This document shows, piece by piece, positions 1 through 9,967 of a stretch of DNA of 64,000 nt. Position 1 is the stretch's first letter, and each line of letters begins with the position of its first letter. Position numbers and translations under genes: made by a program. Below the pieces are notes generated by a model. The model had not been told where the DNA came from, made no database searches, and saw only the letters and a list, made by a program, of their open reading frames with translations. This DNA comes from Ambrosia x helenae (Eukaryota > Streptophyta > Magnoliopsida > Asterales > Asteraceae), in NCBI GenBank assembly GCA_030844895.1, contig CM061232.1, forward strand, positions 81,238,555 to 81,302,554, read 5' to 3'.

Positions 1-2
1 AG

Positions 3-197
3 TTGTTTGGAGGAAAGCTCAAATCTAAGTGGGCGGGACCGTATACGGTGAAAGAAGTGTTCCCATATGGCACCATTGAACTACTACACGTAGATGAGGG
101 AAAAACATGGAAGGTTAACGGTCACAGGTTGAAGCATTACATTGGAGGACCGTTAGACACGAGTGAGAAGGAGGAAACTCCTCTCGAGACCCCTTAG
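3..197 (+). CDS. Integrase C-terminal end (Athila gag-pol, partial)
   Basis: The frame is open from the window edge to a TAG stop. It matches the end of Ty3/gypsy integrases: a GGKLKSKWAGPYTV motif, equivalent to the usual PGKLKSRWSGPF, then a FPYG-IEL strand and the terminal V-NGHRLKHY segment. This is the C-terminal DNA-binding part of integrase; there is no chromodomain, as expected for Athila. The zinc-binding and catalytic domains lie outside the window. The methionine near the start is internal, not an initiator. The last ~15 residues are acidic and of low complexity. I am confident of the family and have no evidence on activity. Confidence 0.85.
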   Translation: MFGGKLKSKWAGPYTVKEVFPYGTIELLHVDEGKTWKVNGHRLKHYIGGPLDTSEKEETPLETP

Positions 198-2172
198 GAT
201 GAGAGTTGGCTGAACCTTGGGAAAGGTCCCAAGTGTAGAGTTTGTAGAGGTCTATTTTCCGTTAATTTTTCAGTTAATTATGTGTTTTTGTTTGTGTTTT
301 TCGTCGTTTTTTTCGGTTTTGTGTTGGTGTGTTGAAGTTGCAGGAATTCATAACTACGTTGGAAAGAAAATCACGAGCAATGGGGACTCAAGGTAAGTTA
401 GTCAAATTTTAATTAATTTTGGGTCTTGGGAGAAGTAAATGAAAAACTCAAAAAAATTTCTAAGGCATGAAAGACCCAAATTCCACAAACTTTCTGAGAA
501 AAATCACTCATCGTGCTACGCGATGGCTTACCCCTTCCCTTGGTCGCGTGACGCAGCGCGTAAAAAAAATCGAGAATAACATATGCTTCTTCTTGCTTCT
601 TCTTCATCTTCCATTCAAACCAAAACCCTAACATCTAACACCACCACCACCTCCACCCGCCACCACCCTCCCTCCACCTCCACAACCATCCATCTCCACC
701 ACCCACCCACCGGACCACCCCCCACCTTCAACCCCCCTCCTCAATCACCCTGACCCTCAACCCCTTCCATCGCCATCACCTCCCCACCTCACAATAACCA
801 CCCTCTAACCAACCTCCGCCGCACCCAGCTCCACCACCCACCCACCGGACCACACCCCCACCTTCAACCCCCTCCTCAATCGCGCGCCTGAACCACCTCT
901 ACCTCCAACCCTCCTCCACCACCAGCCAGTTCCGGCCACCAATAGCCACCCACCTCAACCCGCCTCCACACCTCCGCCGCCTGCAACCCCACGAACCCCA
1001 CCCCTGTAACCCTCCAACACACACCACTAAACCACCGGACCTCTACCACCTGAAACCACCCTCTGGCCACCACAACCAGCCCCTTCCATCGCAGCCTTCG
1101 TATTTTTCTTTCGGTTACACATCGCTACAGGTATGGGTTCTTGCAATGTTTTCTTGTATCATTATAATTAAGATATGTTTTGTGTAATGTGTCTTGTAAT
1201 GGTCTGTGTTTGAATCCAATAACCAACTTATGATTAGTGTCACGTATTGTTCATTGTTGGTGTCTTCGTGTCGTGGTGTTATTGCGTCTTGTTTGGGTAT
1301 GTGTCATAGTGTCGTTGTTTTGGTCATTGATAAGGTCCTTTGGTCGAGTCATGATATTATTTAGTTTGGTTCTACATAGGTCTCTTGTTCGTCAGTGTCA
1401 CGTATTTAAAGTCGAGTCGCGTATAGTTTCTAGATGTCTTTGGTATGATGTCCTAGTGTCGTGGTGTGTTTTTGTTTGGTTTGGGATTTTGTGTTATTTG
1501 GGTAAGATTGTATCGTTTTTGTCGTGTTTTTGTTTCGTGTGTTCTCCATTGTATTTAGGAATGCGTCGTTAATGTTGCGTCTTGTATTCCTTGTTTTGGT
1601 TAGGATTGTGTCATGGTGTCTTTGTTTTGAGTCATTGATAATGTCCATTGGTCGCGTCTTTTGTGTCGCCTAAGGTCTTGATTGCTATGTGTTGGAATTA
1701 TGTCATATTGTTATTGTCGTTTTATTAGGTACAAAATGGCAAAAACTCCCACGTCTAAGGGGAGTTTTTCAACCCGAATTAAATTTTCCCAAAACTAATT
1801 GTTTTCTCAATTATTCTTTCCGGGCCGCCATTTTGCATAAATTAGGCACTTGTACTTAATTGAGTATTTTTAAAGTGCCGGGATGGGGTATGTGTATTTT
1901 GAGTTAGTTTTTACTTGTTCTTGAGTCGTGGGTGTAAATTGAGTCTAAGTTTTTATTTTTGTCTTGAGTCGAGTCGCTGGGGATTTCATTAGCTTATAGG
2001 CACGAGCCGCCTTGCCCGTACTCAATCTCCATTCGGGCGAGGCGCGGTTCACATCTTCTTGATACTCCCAGTTGTCAGTCCTGTCTGTCACGACCGCGAA
2101 AGAAACGCTATACGGCCGTTTACTAACATCAAATCAACTTTTTGCTTGTTTCTTTAAAGTTGTTTTGCAGAT
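198..2172. other. Non-coding spacer between integrase and downstream ORF (Athila)
   Basis: I see no credible gene here. The spacer contains a CpG-rich word near 511-560 (CGTGCTACGCG, then TCGCGTGACGC) resembling the palindromic words in the LTR at 5046-5128, a C-rich low-complexity tract (640-1080), and a GT-rich stretch (1140-1740) with weak ~300-bp periodicity: the segment at 1308-1360 resembles that at 1611-1663. A 20-nt block at 2016-2035 (CCGTACTCAATCTCCATTCG) recurs exactly, inverted, at 58558-58577 in the non-autonomous element, which links the two families. Position and length fit the long post-pol leader of Athila elements. Confidence 0.7.
640..1080 (+). repeat. CCACC-rich low-complexity tract with internal duplication
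   Basis: Over 400 bases are composed mainly of C and A in CCACC/CTCC words. A ~55-bp block at about 693-750 is repeated at about 832-886 (CACCCACCCACCGGACCAC followed by CCCACCTTCAACCCC). The strong strand asymmetry gives long meaningless ORFs on the opposite strand. It probably arose by replication slippage in the spacer. Confidence 0.75.
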
Positions 2173-3507
2173 ATGTCAGGTGAAGGCTCCTTGAATGCAG
2201 CAGCAAAAGGAAAACGGGATCCACCCCGCAAACCGATTCAGTATTCAGAGCCAGAGAAGCATAATATTGTTGAACGTGATAACCTTCGCGAGCATACTTT
2301 ACTTAAATTTACTTCAGGAACAAAAGAAGCAGAAAAGTGTGACGTTTTGATTGATCTACCTTTGCTGACACCGCGGACTATAGATTCGGATCTTTTAGAC
2401 ATAGTTGGGCAGCGGGACAGGATTGAGAAGTTGTTGGGCCCCAGGTTTAAGAAGGTTTTGGCTTGTGATAAACCACAGTATGAGGAGATCACTATTGAGT
2501 TCCATTCCACGTACATACACAGAGAGGGTGGGTTTTATGAATCAGATGCAGTTTCATTCTCTCTAGGCAGGGTACTACATGAGATGTCTATTCCCCAGTT
2601 CGCAGTTGTTACAGGTTATTATACTGCGGAGGAGACCCAGACTTCCGCGTTTCTGACTAGTTTGAGGGGTGTGAGCAAGGAAGAGAGGGAGTATTGTATT
2701 ACAGAGGCAGATTTAGAAGAATTTTGGAATTCGATTGCTACTGTTCCGTACTCAGGTGGGTTGTCAGGGTCAGCGATTCGGGATCCCGTTTACAGGTACA
2801 TTATTAAGGTCCTCGGTTGCACTTTGGTGGGAAGGAAGTCGACTGAAAATAGAGTGAATTGGGTTGAGTTGTGTTGTTTATATTGTATGGTGAAAGGCCG
2901 GGAGGCGAATTTGGCTTGTGTTATGGTTTGGTCGTTCTCGAGACCGAGGAGAGGTGGGACGCGAGCAGGTTTGGATATGGGCCCGTATATGACGCAGATA
3001 GCTCAAAACTTGAATGTGATGAGGCAGCCTGGGCCGTATACTGAACACAAGTTAGTGAAAGGACCCAAGAAGCCCGGGTATTATGGTTTGAAGGAATCGA
3101 GGAATGCGAATATCATTACTAGCACTGACCCGCCTGAATGGGTAGCTATCACACCAGGTCCTCAGGTATTACCTCCAGAGGGTACAGCAGCAGCAGCAGC
3201 TACTCTTCAGGCCAGCATCCCTACCAGATTACAGAGACCTCAACAGAGACACGAGTTGCCAGGTCGTCAGTATCCTCTCAGAGAGCCACCACCAGTACCA
3301 CTTACTCTAGAGGCATTAGCTGAGCGCACTGATAGGCAGATTAGGGAGTTGAGAAAGCTGATTACTGAGGGTCAGCAAGCACAGGCAGAGAGCCAGCGCA
3401 GGCAGGACGATGCGTTCAGGTTTATTATGGGGACATTGAATTTGGGCGTACCAGAGTTTTTCAGAGCACCAGAGCAGCAGGAGCAGCGGGATCCACAAGA
3501 CGATTAG
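2173..3507 (+). CDS. Athila post-integrase ORF (env-like / Athila ORF-1-like protein)
   Basis: This is a complete 444-codon frame with no stops, beginning at ATG 2173 a few bases after a CAG that could be a splice acceptor (TTTTGCAGATATG). It shows the pattern of the Athila-associated protein of plant retrotransposons: LLDIVGQRDRIEKLLG near residue 75, ITIEFHSTYIH near 108, then SLGRVLHEMSIPQFAVVTGYY and an acidic EAD-EEFW segment. Residues ~340-444 are Gln- and Pro-rich and likely form a coiled coil. I see no signal peptide or clear membrane segment, so the label 'envelope-like' rests on position only. Function is unknown. It was probably translated from a spliced sub-genomic RNA, which is an inference from the CAG and the long leader. 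It is the best-preserved ORF in the window. Confidence 0.75.
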   Translation: MSGEGSLNAAAKGKRDPPRKPIQYSEPEKHNIVERDNLREHTLLKFTSGTKEAEKCDVLIDLPLLTPRTIDSDLLDIVGQRDRIEKLLGPRFKKVLACDKPQYEEITIEFHSTYIHREGGFYESDAVSFSLGRVLHEMSIPQFAVVTGYYTAEETQTSAFLTSLRGVSKEEREYCITEADLEEFWNSIATVPYSGGLSGSAIRDPVYRYIIKVLGCTLVGRKSTENRVNWVELCCLYCMVKGREANLACVMVWSFSRPRRGGTRAGLDMGPYMTQIAQNLNVMRQPGPYTEHKLVKGPKKPGYYGLKESRNANIITSTDPPEWVAITPGPQVLPPEGTAAAAATLQASIPTRLQRPQQRHELPGRQYPLREPPPVPLTLEALAERTDRQIRELRKLITEGQQAQAESQRRQDDAFRFIMGTLNLGVPEFFRAPEQQEQRDPQDD

Positions 3508-3911
3508 GAGCAGTGTGGGGATACGAATGCAGCATGATCATCTGGTTATATCTTTTGTTTATTTTTCTTTTGATGATGTTTTTATTTGATCATGGTCTGT
3601 ACTAAACTTGATATTTTGTGACATGCTCTGGGACATGGGTTGGCAGGTTGGCACTTTATATATATATATGTTGGCTATGATGTGATTATGTATGTTTGGT
3701 AGAATATTTGGCCGCTTCGTTCGTTGATGAGAATTTGGAATTATTTGCTGAGCACGTTTGAATTGGATGGCATGTTTTTGGATTAGACTGGCACATGACA
3801 GTCTTGCTATATTTCCAGCTAAGTCTTTTTCTTTTTATCTTTTCTTTTTTGTCTTTCTTTTTGTTCAGTGTCAGTTTTATTTTATTGTGTTTGAGTCAGT
3901 TGTCCATTCCT

Positions 3912-3947
3912 GCATTGGGGACAATGCAAAATTTAAGTGTGGGGATG
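3912..3947 (+). promoter_or_regulatory. Conserved internal polypurine-like block
   Basis: GCATTGGGGACAATGC is followed by AAGTGTGGGGATG about 870 bp upstream of the true polypurine tract. The non-autonomous relative on the minus strand has CATTGAGGACA and then AAGTGTGAGGATG at 58241-58253, about 1.3 kb upstream of its own PPT. Conservation in an otherwise diverged region suggests a function such as a second plus-strand primer or an RNA signal. The function is inferred. Confidence 0.5.
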
Positions 3948-4310
3948 GACCGTGTCGGTTAGAGTCTAAAAAAAATGAAAAAAAAGGTCCCTGATTTTGA
4001 TGTTTGCATTATATAAAATATGGAAGATGATAGGTAAAGTTAGGTGTCCGGTTTTCAAATAGTATGTATAATAAGAGATTAAAATTTATAGAAAGCGTGT
4101 CTGATTTGGGATATGTGGGTAGGCTCAACCGGTAGAAAGGTTTCCTTTGAAAAGTAATAAATTAATTATGTTAGGCTATTTTGTGGGTTCTCATCTAGGA
4201 GAAACGAGGAGACTGAAACCGCCGAAAATAGTATAAGAAGCACCGTTATAAGTTTAAAACCGCTAGAATTTCTAATCACTTTGAAAAAAAAATTTGAAAT
4301 CAAAGCAAAA

Positions 4311-4470
4311 ATGCTGAAGCTTAAGGTGCCTGGCCACTGGGATAGAGACTTGGATTGGTCACACCCTCTGAGTTAAGTATGTTGAGATGAAAAAAAAAAT
4401 GTTGAAGCTTAAGGTGCCTGGCCACTAGGATAGCGACTTGGATTGGTCACACCCTCTGAGTTAAGTATGT
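4311..4470 (+). repeat. Tandem pair of a conserved Athila 3' motif
   Basis: Two 72-bp copies (4311-4382 and 4399-4470) are separated by an A-rich linker and differ at a few positions. Each contains GAAGCTTAAGGTGCCTGGCC followed by CACTGGGATAG and GACTTGGATTGGTCACACC. The same core, also in two copies about 100 bp apart, appears on the minus strand at about 63440-63585 in an unrelated part of the window. Confidence 0.8.
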
Positions 4471-4800
4471 AAAAAAAAAGTGATTTTAAATTCTCTTGTT
4501 TTTTTTACATAAGACGGTTGGGAAATGGTCAATTGGTCGCTCCTTTAGCTTCATAAGCTTGAGGCGGGATTAGGAGGAACTGTGGCTTCCTTTGAGTGAG
4601 ACCCTAGATAGACTAATCAACATGAACTTAACATAAATAAAAAGGGGCTTGGAAACCGGTTTGGGTTTAAGAGGATCAGTATACCTGCAATCGCAAACAA
4701 CATGTTAGTAGATTATTAATTAAGTAACCTATGTTTTGAAACTGGATGTAAACCTAACTGTGATTCCATAGCATAATTCTTTTTCAGTGACGAAAAAACA

Positions 4801-4816
4801 TAAGTGTGGGGATGTT
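4801..4816 (+). promoter_or_regulatory. Polypurine tract of the Athila element
   Basis: TAAGTGTGGGGATGTT directly precedes the LTR start TGATGTATTGC. The inverted element at 56962-56978 has the equivalent TTTAAGTGTGGGATGTT before TGATGTGTTGC. This is the plus-strand primer site for reverse transcription. Confidence 0.85.
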
Positions 4817-6461
4817 TGATGTATTGCAAAATACATCGGTTATTTGTACATATTTTGAGTCGTTATCGAGTCAGTGTGTGTCGTTTATATATATTTTTCA
4901 GTTTCTATTTAGTATTTTATGTGTCACAGGAATCCGGATGGCAAAAGAGGCAAATTTATGCGTAAACAGTGCTTTACGAGGTCCCGGATGAATCACAAGT
5001 GAAAAGAGAAGATAAAAATAAAAAAAAATTGAAACAATCATCCCGTCGTGTCACGCGGCGCTATGCAGATTCAGCTTTGAGCGTCGTGTCACGCGATCAC
5101 TTACCCAGAATCCCGTCGCGTGACACGATGGCCATCAGGAAGCCCAAAATTGTGTTTTTCAAGCCCAAATCGAATTTTAAAACCCTAGAACGAAATTTTA
5201 AGGTGTATTCTGCACTTTTTGACAAAAGGAAGCTGGTCTGGAGCACTAGGAGGTGAGAGAAAGGCCAAGGGTCAAGATTTTGAGCATTGGGATCGAGAGT
5301 TTCGGGTTTTAATCATTCGGGTTCTTCGTTCCTTTGTTCTTTTGAGTTGCAAACTATGTTTCATGAACGTAGAATTGATTTTATTCCTATTTTGAACATG
5401 TTTATTGGCTAGACTTTCATTACTACTTAGGTTATGATGAATACTCATGATTGAATGAACGTTTTTACGGTTTTTTGGAACTTAGACTATGGGTTGATGA
5501 TTTAGTAAAGACTTTGATTATTTTTTATCTGGTGTATATGCGTACCTAGTTTTGTTCAATTAATAATTATTTACTCCACATGCATTTTTGTGAATGTCTT
5601 TCATGTATGAATGCGTGTTAGGTTGTGGACTGTGTGTTAGCAACTAGTTTATGGTAAATTGCTAGTGTTTTCCATAGGAGTGGTTTTTGTTGATTAAGTA
5701 GTTCTAGGTATTCTTCCAATTCCAATAGCTGTAAGGTGCGGGATTGTCGATATGTCTAGGGTGTTAAATTGCTAGATTTAGATGCTTTGTAAGAAAATCT
5801 TCCTAGTTTCCTTACCACTTCTTGCGTATCGAGTCAGATCAGGTTTTCTATAGTTACCCCTTACACTTTAAGTGTAGTGAGGCTTTCGCGCTGTAAGGTA
5901 GACTGTCTAGCGGGTACTTTATCATCAGAGTAGGTAAGCCTGTAAGGGTAACCTCTCAATCGGTAGTTTAACGGCTTATAGGTAACCTTAGGTTTCTCCT
6001 TGAGAAGGGTCGAGGGTCCTCTAGTTTATCCTGTAAGTTTAGTATCTGAAGATCCTGGTTCCATAGCTAGTTCCATAACCATAGAAGTTCGTAAGTCATG
6101 AGTAGGATTCTAACCTAGGTAGTATTTCCACCATCATTTGAATTTGGTTCAGCTCGGTTCACGTCTTAAGTTCAGTTTAGTTTATTTTAGTTAAGCTTTA
6201 TTTTTCTTGAATTTAGTTTTAGTAAACCCCCCTCTAAATATAATAAATAGTTTTATTTCAGTTTTAGATAAGTTTTCGAGTCTAGTTACCATCTTCCATT
6301 AGAGTCTCGTGGGTTCGATATCCGGACTTACTTTAGCTTTACTAGAGTTGATAGGTTCACTTGCCTGTCAGTAATTTAGTTTTAGAGAGTCTAGAGTATT
6401 ACTAGGTGTCTAGTTTTAGGTTTAATTTAGTTATTTTTATTAAACTACTTTTAGCACATCA
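4817..6461 (+). repeat. Athila 3' LTR (1645 bp)
   Basis: The LTR begins TGATGTATTGCAAAATACAT just after the PPT and ends TTTTAGCACATCA, giving terminal TGATGT/ACATCA inverted repeats that match the LTRs of the relative at 55144-62056. Three copies of a 12-nt word lie in the 5' half: TCGTGTCACGCG at 5046-5057 and 5084-5095, and its inverse CGCGTGACACGA at 5117-5128. The rest is AT-rich without a gene. Base 6462 resumes the interrupted Tat antisense gene. The right-hand duplicated target would be CTGCT, but the left copy is outside the window. Confidence 0.82.
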
Positions 6462-7371
6462 CTGCTTTTGAAGAATTCTGCAGAGCGTATGAGATTTTGC
6501 CGGAGTGGGAACCGGAATTGCCCACTCTGACGCAGACTGTGCTAACTCCCACCAACGGGAAGATAGCGTTGTATGGGTCCTACTTTAGTCAATGTGGATT
6601 CCGCATTCCCTGCACCCGCTTCCAGTTGGATATTCTTATTGAGTATGGGGTAGCGGTGTCGCAGATGAGTGCATTTGGCATGTTGAGGCTTGTTCACTTT
6701 GAAGCCTCATGCCGCGCCTTGGACATTGAGCCAACAATTGACCGGTTCAATGTCTTTTATTATATGGCTCGGGATGAGATGTGGTTCTCGTTCAAGCCGC
6801 GGCCGAAGGTGCCAGCCGATGGTGACGCATGTGCCCAAGTCCCTCCATGGATGGAAGGAGAAATACTTCTTTGTGAAGAAGGGCGTTATTCCAGTGGCGA
6901 TGCCTTGGAAGATTGTTGGGGAGAAGCAGCGGGTTGCGGACCGCGAGGTGATGAAGAGTTACAAGAATGAGCCTTGGTTTGTGTAGTTGACGTCCAACGC
7001 CACGAAGTTGGAGTTCAAGGCTCTGACAGAAAGCATCTTTTTGTTGCTGGGCACCAACCGCGTGGTAATTCGCGCTGGGAAGGAGCCCTACATTGTGGAT
7101 GAGAGTAGGCATTTATTTCTACTTGTTTTCTTTGACATTTTTCCACTTTAGATTATTGATCGGCGTGATTGTCTGCAGGCTTGGGCAAGTTTGAGTTTTA
7201 CGCCGCCCGGAAAGAAAAGGGCATAAAGTGGAGGCGTTTGGCAGAAGGGGAAGTCTATGTGTTGGAGGCCTTTGTGGGAAATTTTCACTGTCCCAAATTA
7301 GAGAATCCTCCCCAGCACTTCTATGCCATTGGTGAGCCTTCGCCTTCCGGGTTTTTAAGTATGTCTGGTGG
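6462..7371 (+). pseudogene. Tat antisense gene, 5' part (putative gypsy-type transposase, PF04195-like)
   Basis: The frame begins at the Athila junction (AFEEFC) and matches proteins annotated 'putative gypsy type transposon' or 'transposase gypsy type' in composites: ILPEWEPELP, GKIALYGSYFSQCGFRIP, a Q-DILI--GVAVSQMSAFGMLRLVHFE segment, and PTIDRFNVFYYMA. The true N-terminus lies left of the Athila insertion. There is a frameshift near 6829, after which KSLHGWKEKYFFVKKGVIP continues in another frame, and a TAG at 6984-6986. A consensus intron (GTAGGC...CTGCAG) spans 7105-7178 and joins IVDE to LGKFEFYAARKEKG. The gene is cut at 7371 by a solo LTR and resumes at 9968. Its function is not known to me. 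It lies antisense to the Tat pol genes. Confidence 0.72.
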
Positions 7372-9962
7372 TGTAACGACCCTGCAATCGATGCCGGGTC
7401 GTCGGGTCGGGTTATCGGAGCTACGCAGCGGATTCGGATCATAACAGTCTTTATTCTTCCAGGATCCACGTCATCATATCTGTTGGGTTACCTGAACACA
7501 TGTCAAAAAATAGTTTCCGTCAACATAAAGTTGGTGAGGTCGTGTATTTTACAAAGTGAATGGCCAGTTCGTTTATCGATATTTCTTTTATATAAAAACA
7601 TTCTTTTATAAACATTCTTTTATAAACATTCTTTTATAAACATGCTTTACAGTTATAATTCTGAAGGGGAAAACATATTTCTATTATACCACTCTATCAT
7701 ATATCAATTCTATTATAATCTATTCTATCATATCGATTATATTTCGTGTCATTCCTATCGATGGTACCACTCTGATTGTGGTAAAATACCTGTTCCGGTC
7801 CTCTACTTGGACAAGAATGGTTTTGGTCCTCTACTTGGACATTCCTACCCTCTACTTGGGTAAGACTGGTTCTTGCCCTCTAGTCGGTACAAGAAAGGAA
7901 ATGGCGGATACCGTCCAGTACTGTCCTTGTCGTTTCTATGTCCCCTTTTCTATTATACTTCTTTTATTTCTATTGATAATCTTTTATTATGTAAAGCATT
8001 TCTAGGTTTAATAAATGACATGTATTCCCCCGAAAACACTAAATAAAACAGTAAAATTGGGGAGTTCACGATACTCACAGGTTTGCGTATAATCTTCTAT
8101 GGTCTCTCTAATTACAATTATATGTCATATATATATGGATACGTTTTACGCGTGGGACTTGTTAGATTGTAATACTTAGGATATATATCATATATACAAT
8201 TTATACATATAGAATTCGGTATATATTAGATAGTCCTAAACTCGGGGTTTATTATTGACACGACACGGACATCCTAAATCTAGCTGGCCATTACAGCTTG
8301 GCATACAAATTAAATAAAGCTAGCCGTTACAGCTTGGCACACGAACCTAAAGAACTCTAGACACGAACTTACCCGGATGATGGCTCGGCAGAGCATATTA
8401 TTATTAACCCGAGTCTAGTATATCGTTTTATATATCGAATCTTATATATATAAACATATATATTTTATATATGTTTATTATTCTCTTATTATTATTATCA
8501 AGTCCGTACGTTATTCGTATTATATATATATATATATTCGTATAATTCTAATAATCCTCGTCTAGTTATTGGACCGGGTTCTATTCCGGGTGTTGACCGA
8601 GTCACTGAGTTGACTCGGTATTAAACTCAAGCTCTCCGGTTGGATTATGGTAACTCGCAATCAACATAATCACTATATTAGTATTAGATTATATGATTAT
8701 AACCAATAGAATATGTATACATATTACCAAATAAGTAACCGGACCTCATCGGATAATTATCGGAACATGACTGGAAGTTGACCGGGATTTATATAGAACC
8801 GGGTATCGGACCCGTCTTCCGGATTTGATATCCTATAACAATAATCATAAAGATTTGTTAATAATCAAAGGATTATACCCAACAATAAAAGGGTAACCAT
8901 CAATAACCAAACCACAACATAAAGCTAATCAGGTATGTTTATGGTGGATAATCTGATGGGTCTGGGTTATGATCGGACACTCGCCGGAAACACCTCAGAG
9001 ACCGCTGACAGTCACCCGAACTCGGTGACTGTCCGAGTCAGAGCTCGAAACAGGAACACGAACAACTGAACCAGCGGGTTTATAGTCGGAACAGGGCTCG
9101 GGTTCGTTTGATTATCGGAATTCAACTCTTCTGGATTCGATTAAAGTACGGAATGTGAACCGGAACCCGATTAAATACAGAGTACAATATTACCCAACCA
9201 CATCAGATACGTGTATAAAGGAAGGGTTCAATCGGTGAATTCTAGAAGCTGTGAAGGAATTAACACCCAATGACAGTCACCGGATCTTGGTGACTGTCTA
9301 CTTATCATCACAGAGAGAACATGAGGGTAGGTTTCGGGCTCATATCACAACATGTATAAAGGGTTGTGGTTTGATGATGATTAGGAGGAGCCAAAGGGTT
9401 GTGGTGTTCGCCGGTTATTCACAGAAGCAAAGGAGGGTGAAGGGTGGTTATTACCGGAAATTAAAAAGCTTACCGGAGAGGAGGAAGGTGGTCGGAGATG
9501 AGCAAGGCGGTGACCGGGGCAGCAGCGGGGGAAGGGTGGTGCCGGAGAACAAGGCGGCGCCGGCCAGCCATGGCTCTCCGGTGGGAGCTTTCTTGATCAG
9601 AGCATTATCACAACACACACTTTGTGTGTGTATTCAATGTATAGAGAGAGAGAGCAGCGAGAGATAAGAGAGAGGTGGTTTTATAGGTGAAGACAAATAG
9701 AGGGGTGTTTGGTAATATGGATAATAGCTAGGACTCGGGTGTTTGGCAACGGGTATAAAGGCAAAATAAGAAAAGTTTAGTAGCGATTTAATAGCAGATA
9801 AGGAGCGTTTAACCGAGACAATAAAAATTCAATAATTATTATCTATATAATCGGTTGAAACGGTTGGTCGCAAGATTCGAACTTGAATATTTTATTAAGT
9901 AATCGAGTGGTCGGGTATGAGCCGCCACGTTTAAGAGACCCGTAACACCTCGGGGTGTTACA
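7372..9962 (+). mobile_element. Solo LTR of a gypsy element (2591 bp, TSD GGTGG)
   Basis: The sequence starts TGTAACGACCCTGC and ends CGGGGTGTTACA, with 5-bp direct repeats GGTGG at 7367-7371 and 9963-9967. Removing it with one repeat restores the reading frame of the interrupted antisense gene (SMSGG continuing into ESTDSS). No internal region is present, so it is a solo LTR left by recombination. Two perfect inverted repeats, GACAGTCACC-7 nt-GGTGACTGTC, lie at 9007-9033 and 9272-9298, and a TATA-like TTTTATAGG lies near 9678. The TIRs (TGTAAC/GTTACA) suggest a chromovirus-type family different from the Tekay LTRs elsewhere in the window. A 138-codon frame at 9251-9667 is not credible as a gene. 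Confidence 0.92.
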
Positions 9963-9967
9963 GGTGG

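Larger units (their letters stand above)
3508..4800 (+). other. Athila 3' non-coding region with three PPT-like words
   Basis: No gene is visible. The string AGTGTGGGGA occurs three times, at 3512-3521, 3936-3945 and 4803-4812. The middle copy is preceded by GCATTGGGGACAATGC (3912-3927), a block that recurs in diverged form on the minus strand at about 58240-58275 in the related element. Only the last copy adjoins an LTR. Short ORFs here have no recognisable similarity. Confidence 0.7.
1..6461 (+). mobile_element. Athila-lineage Ty3/gypsy retrotransposon, 3' portion
   Basis: This is the right-hand part of an LTR retrotransposon whose 5' LTR, gag and most of pol lie beyond the left edge. In order it shows the integrase C-terminus, a ~2-kb spacer, an intact downstream ORF, a 3' non-coding region, a polypurine tract of AAGTGTGGGGATG type, and a 1645-bp LTR beginning TGATGT and ending ACATCA. 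That polypurine tract and a long ORF between integrase and the 3' LTR are Athila hallmarks. The same PPT and LTR start recur, inverted, in the element at 55144-62056. The sequence to the right of 6461 is the interrupted antisense gene of a Tat element, so the Athila inserted there. The left target-site duplication is outside the window. The open frames suggest a relatively recent insertion. Confidence 0.88.

Noticed and set aside
1..197. Endogenous pararetrovirus origin for the integrase end
   Set aside because: Pararetroviruses lack integrase; the motif order and the PPT/LTR fit Athila.
876..1073. Minus-strand ORF over the CCACC tract
   Set aside because: Low-complexity shadow.
1237..1572. 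111-codon ORF
   Set aside because: Made of GT-rich repeats (Cys/Val/Leu/Ser-rich) in the Athila spacer; no domain.
9251..9667. 138-codon plus-strand ORF
   Set aside because: Lies entirely inside a solo LTR near its promoter; composition and position fit LTR sequence, not a gene.
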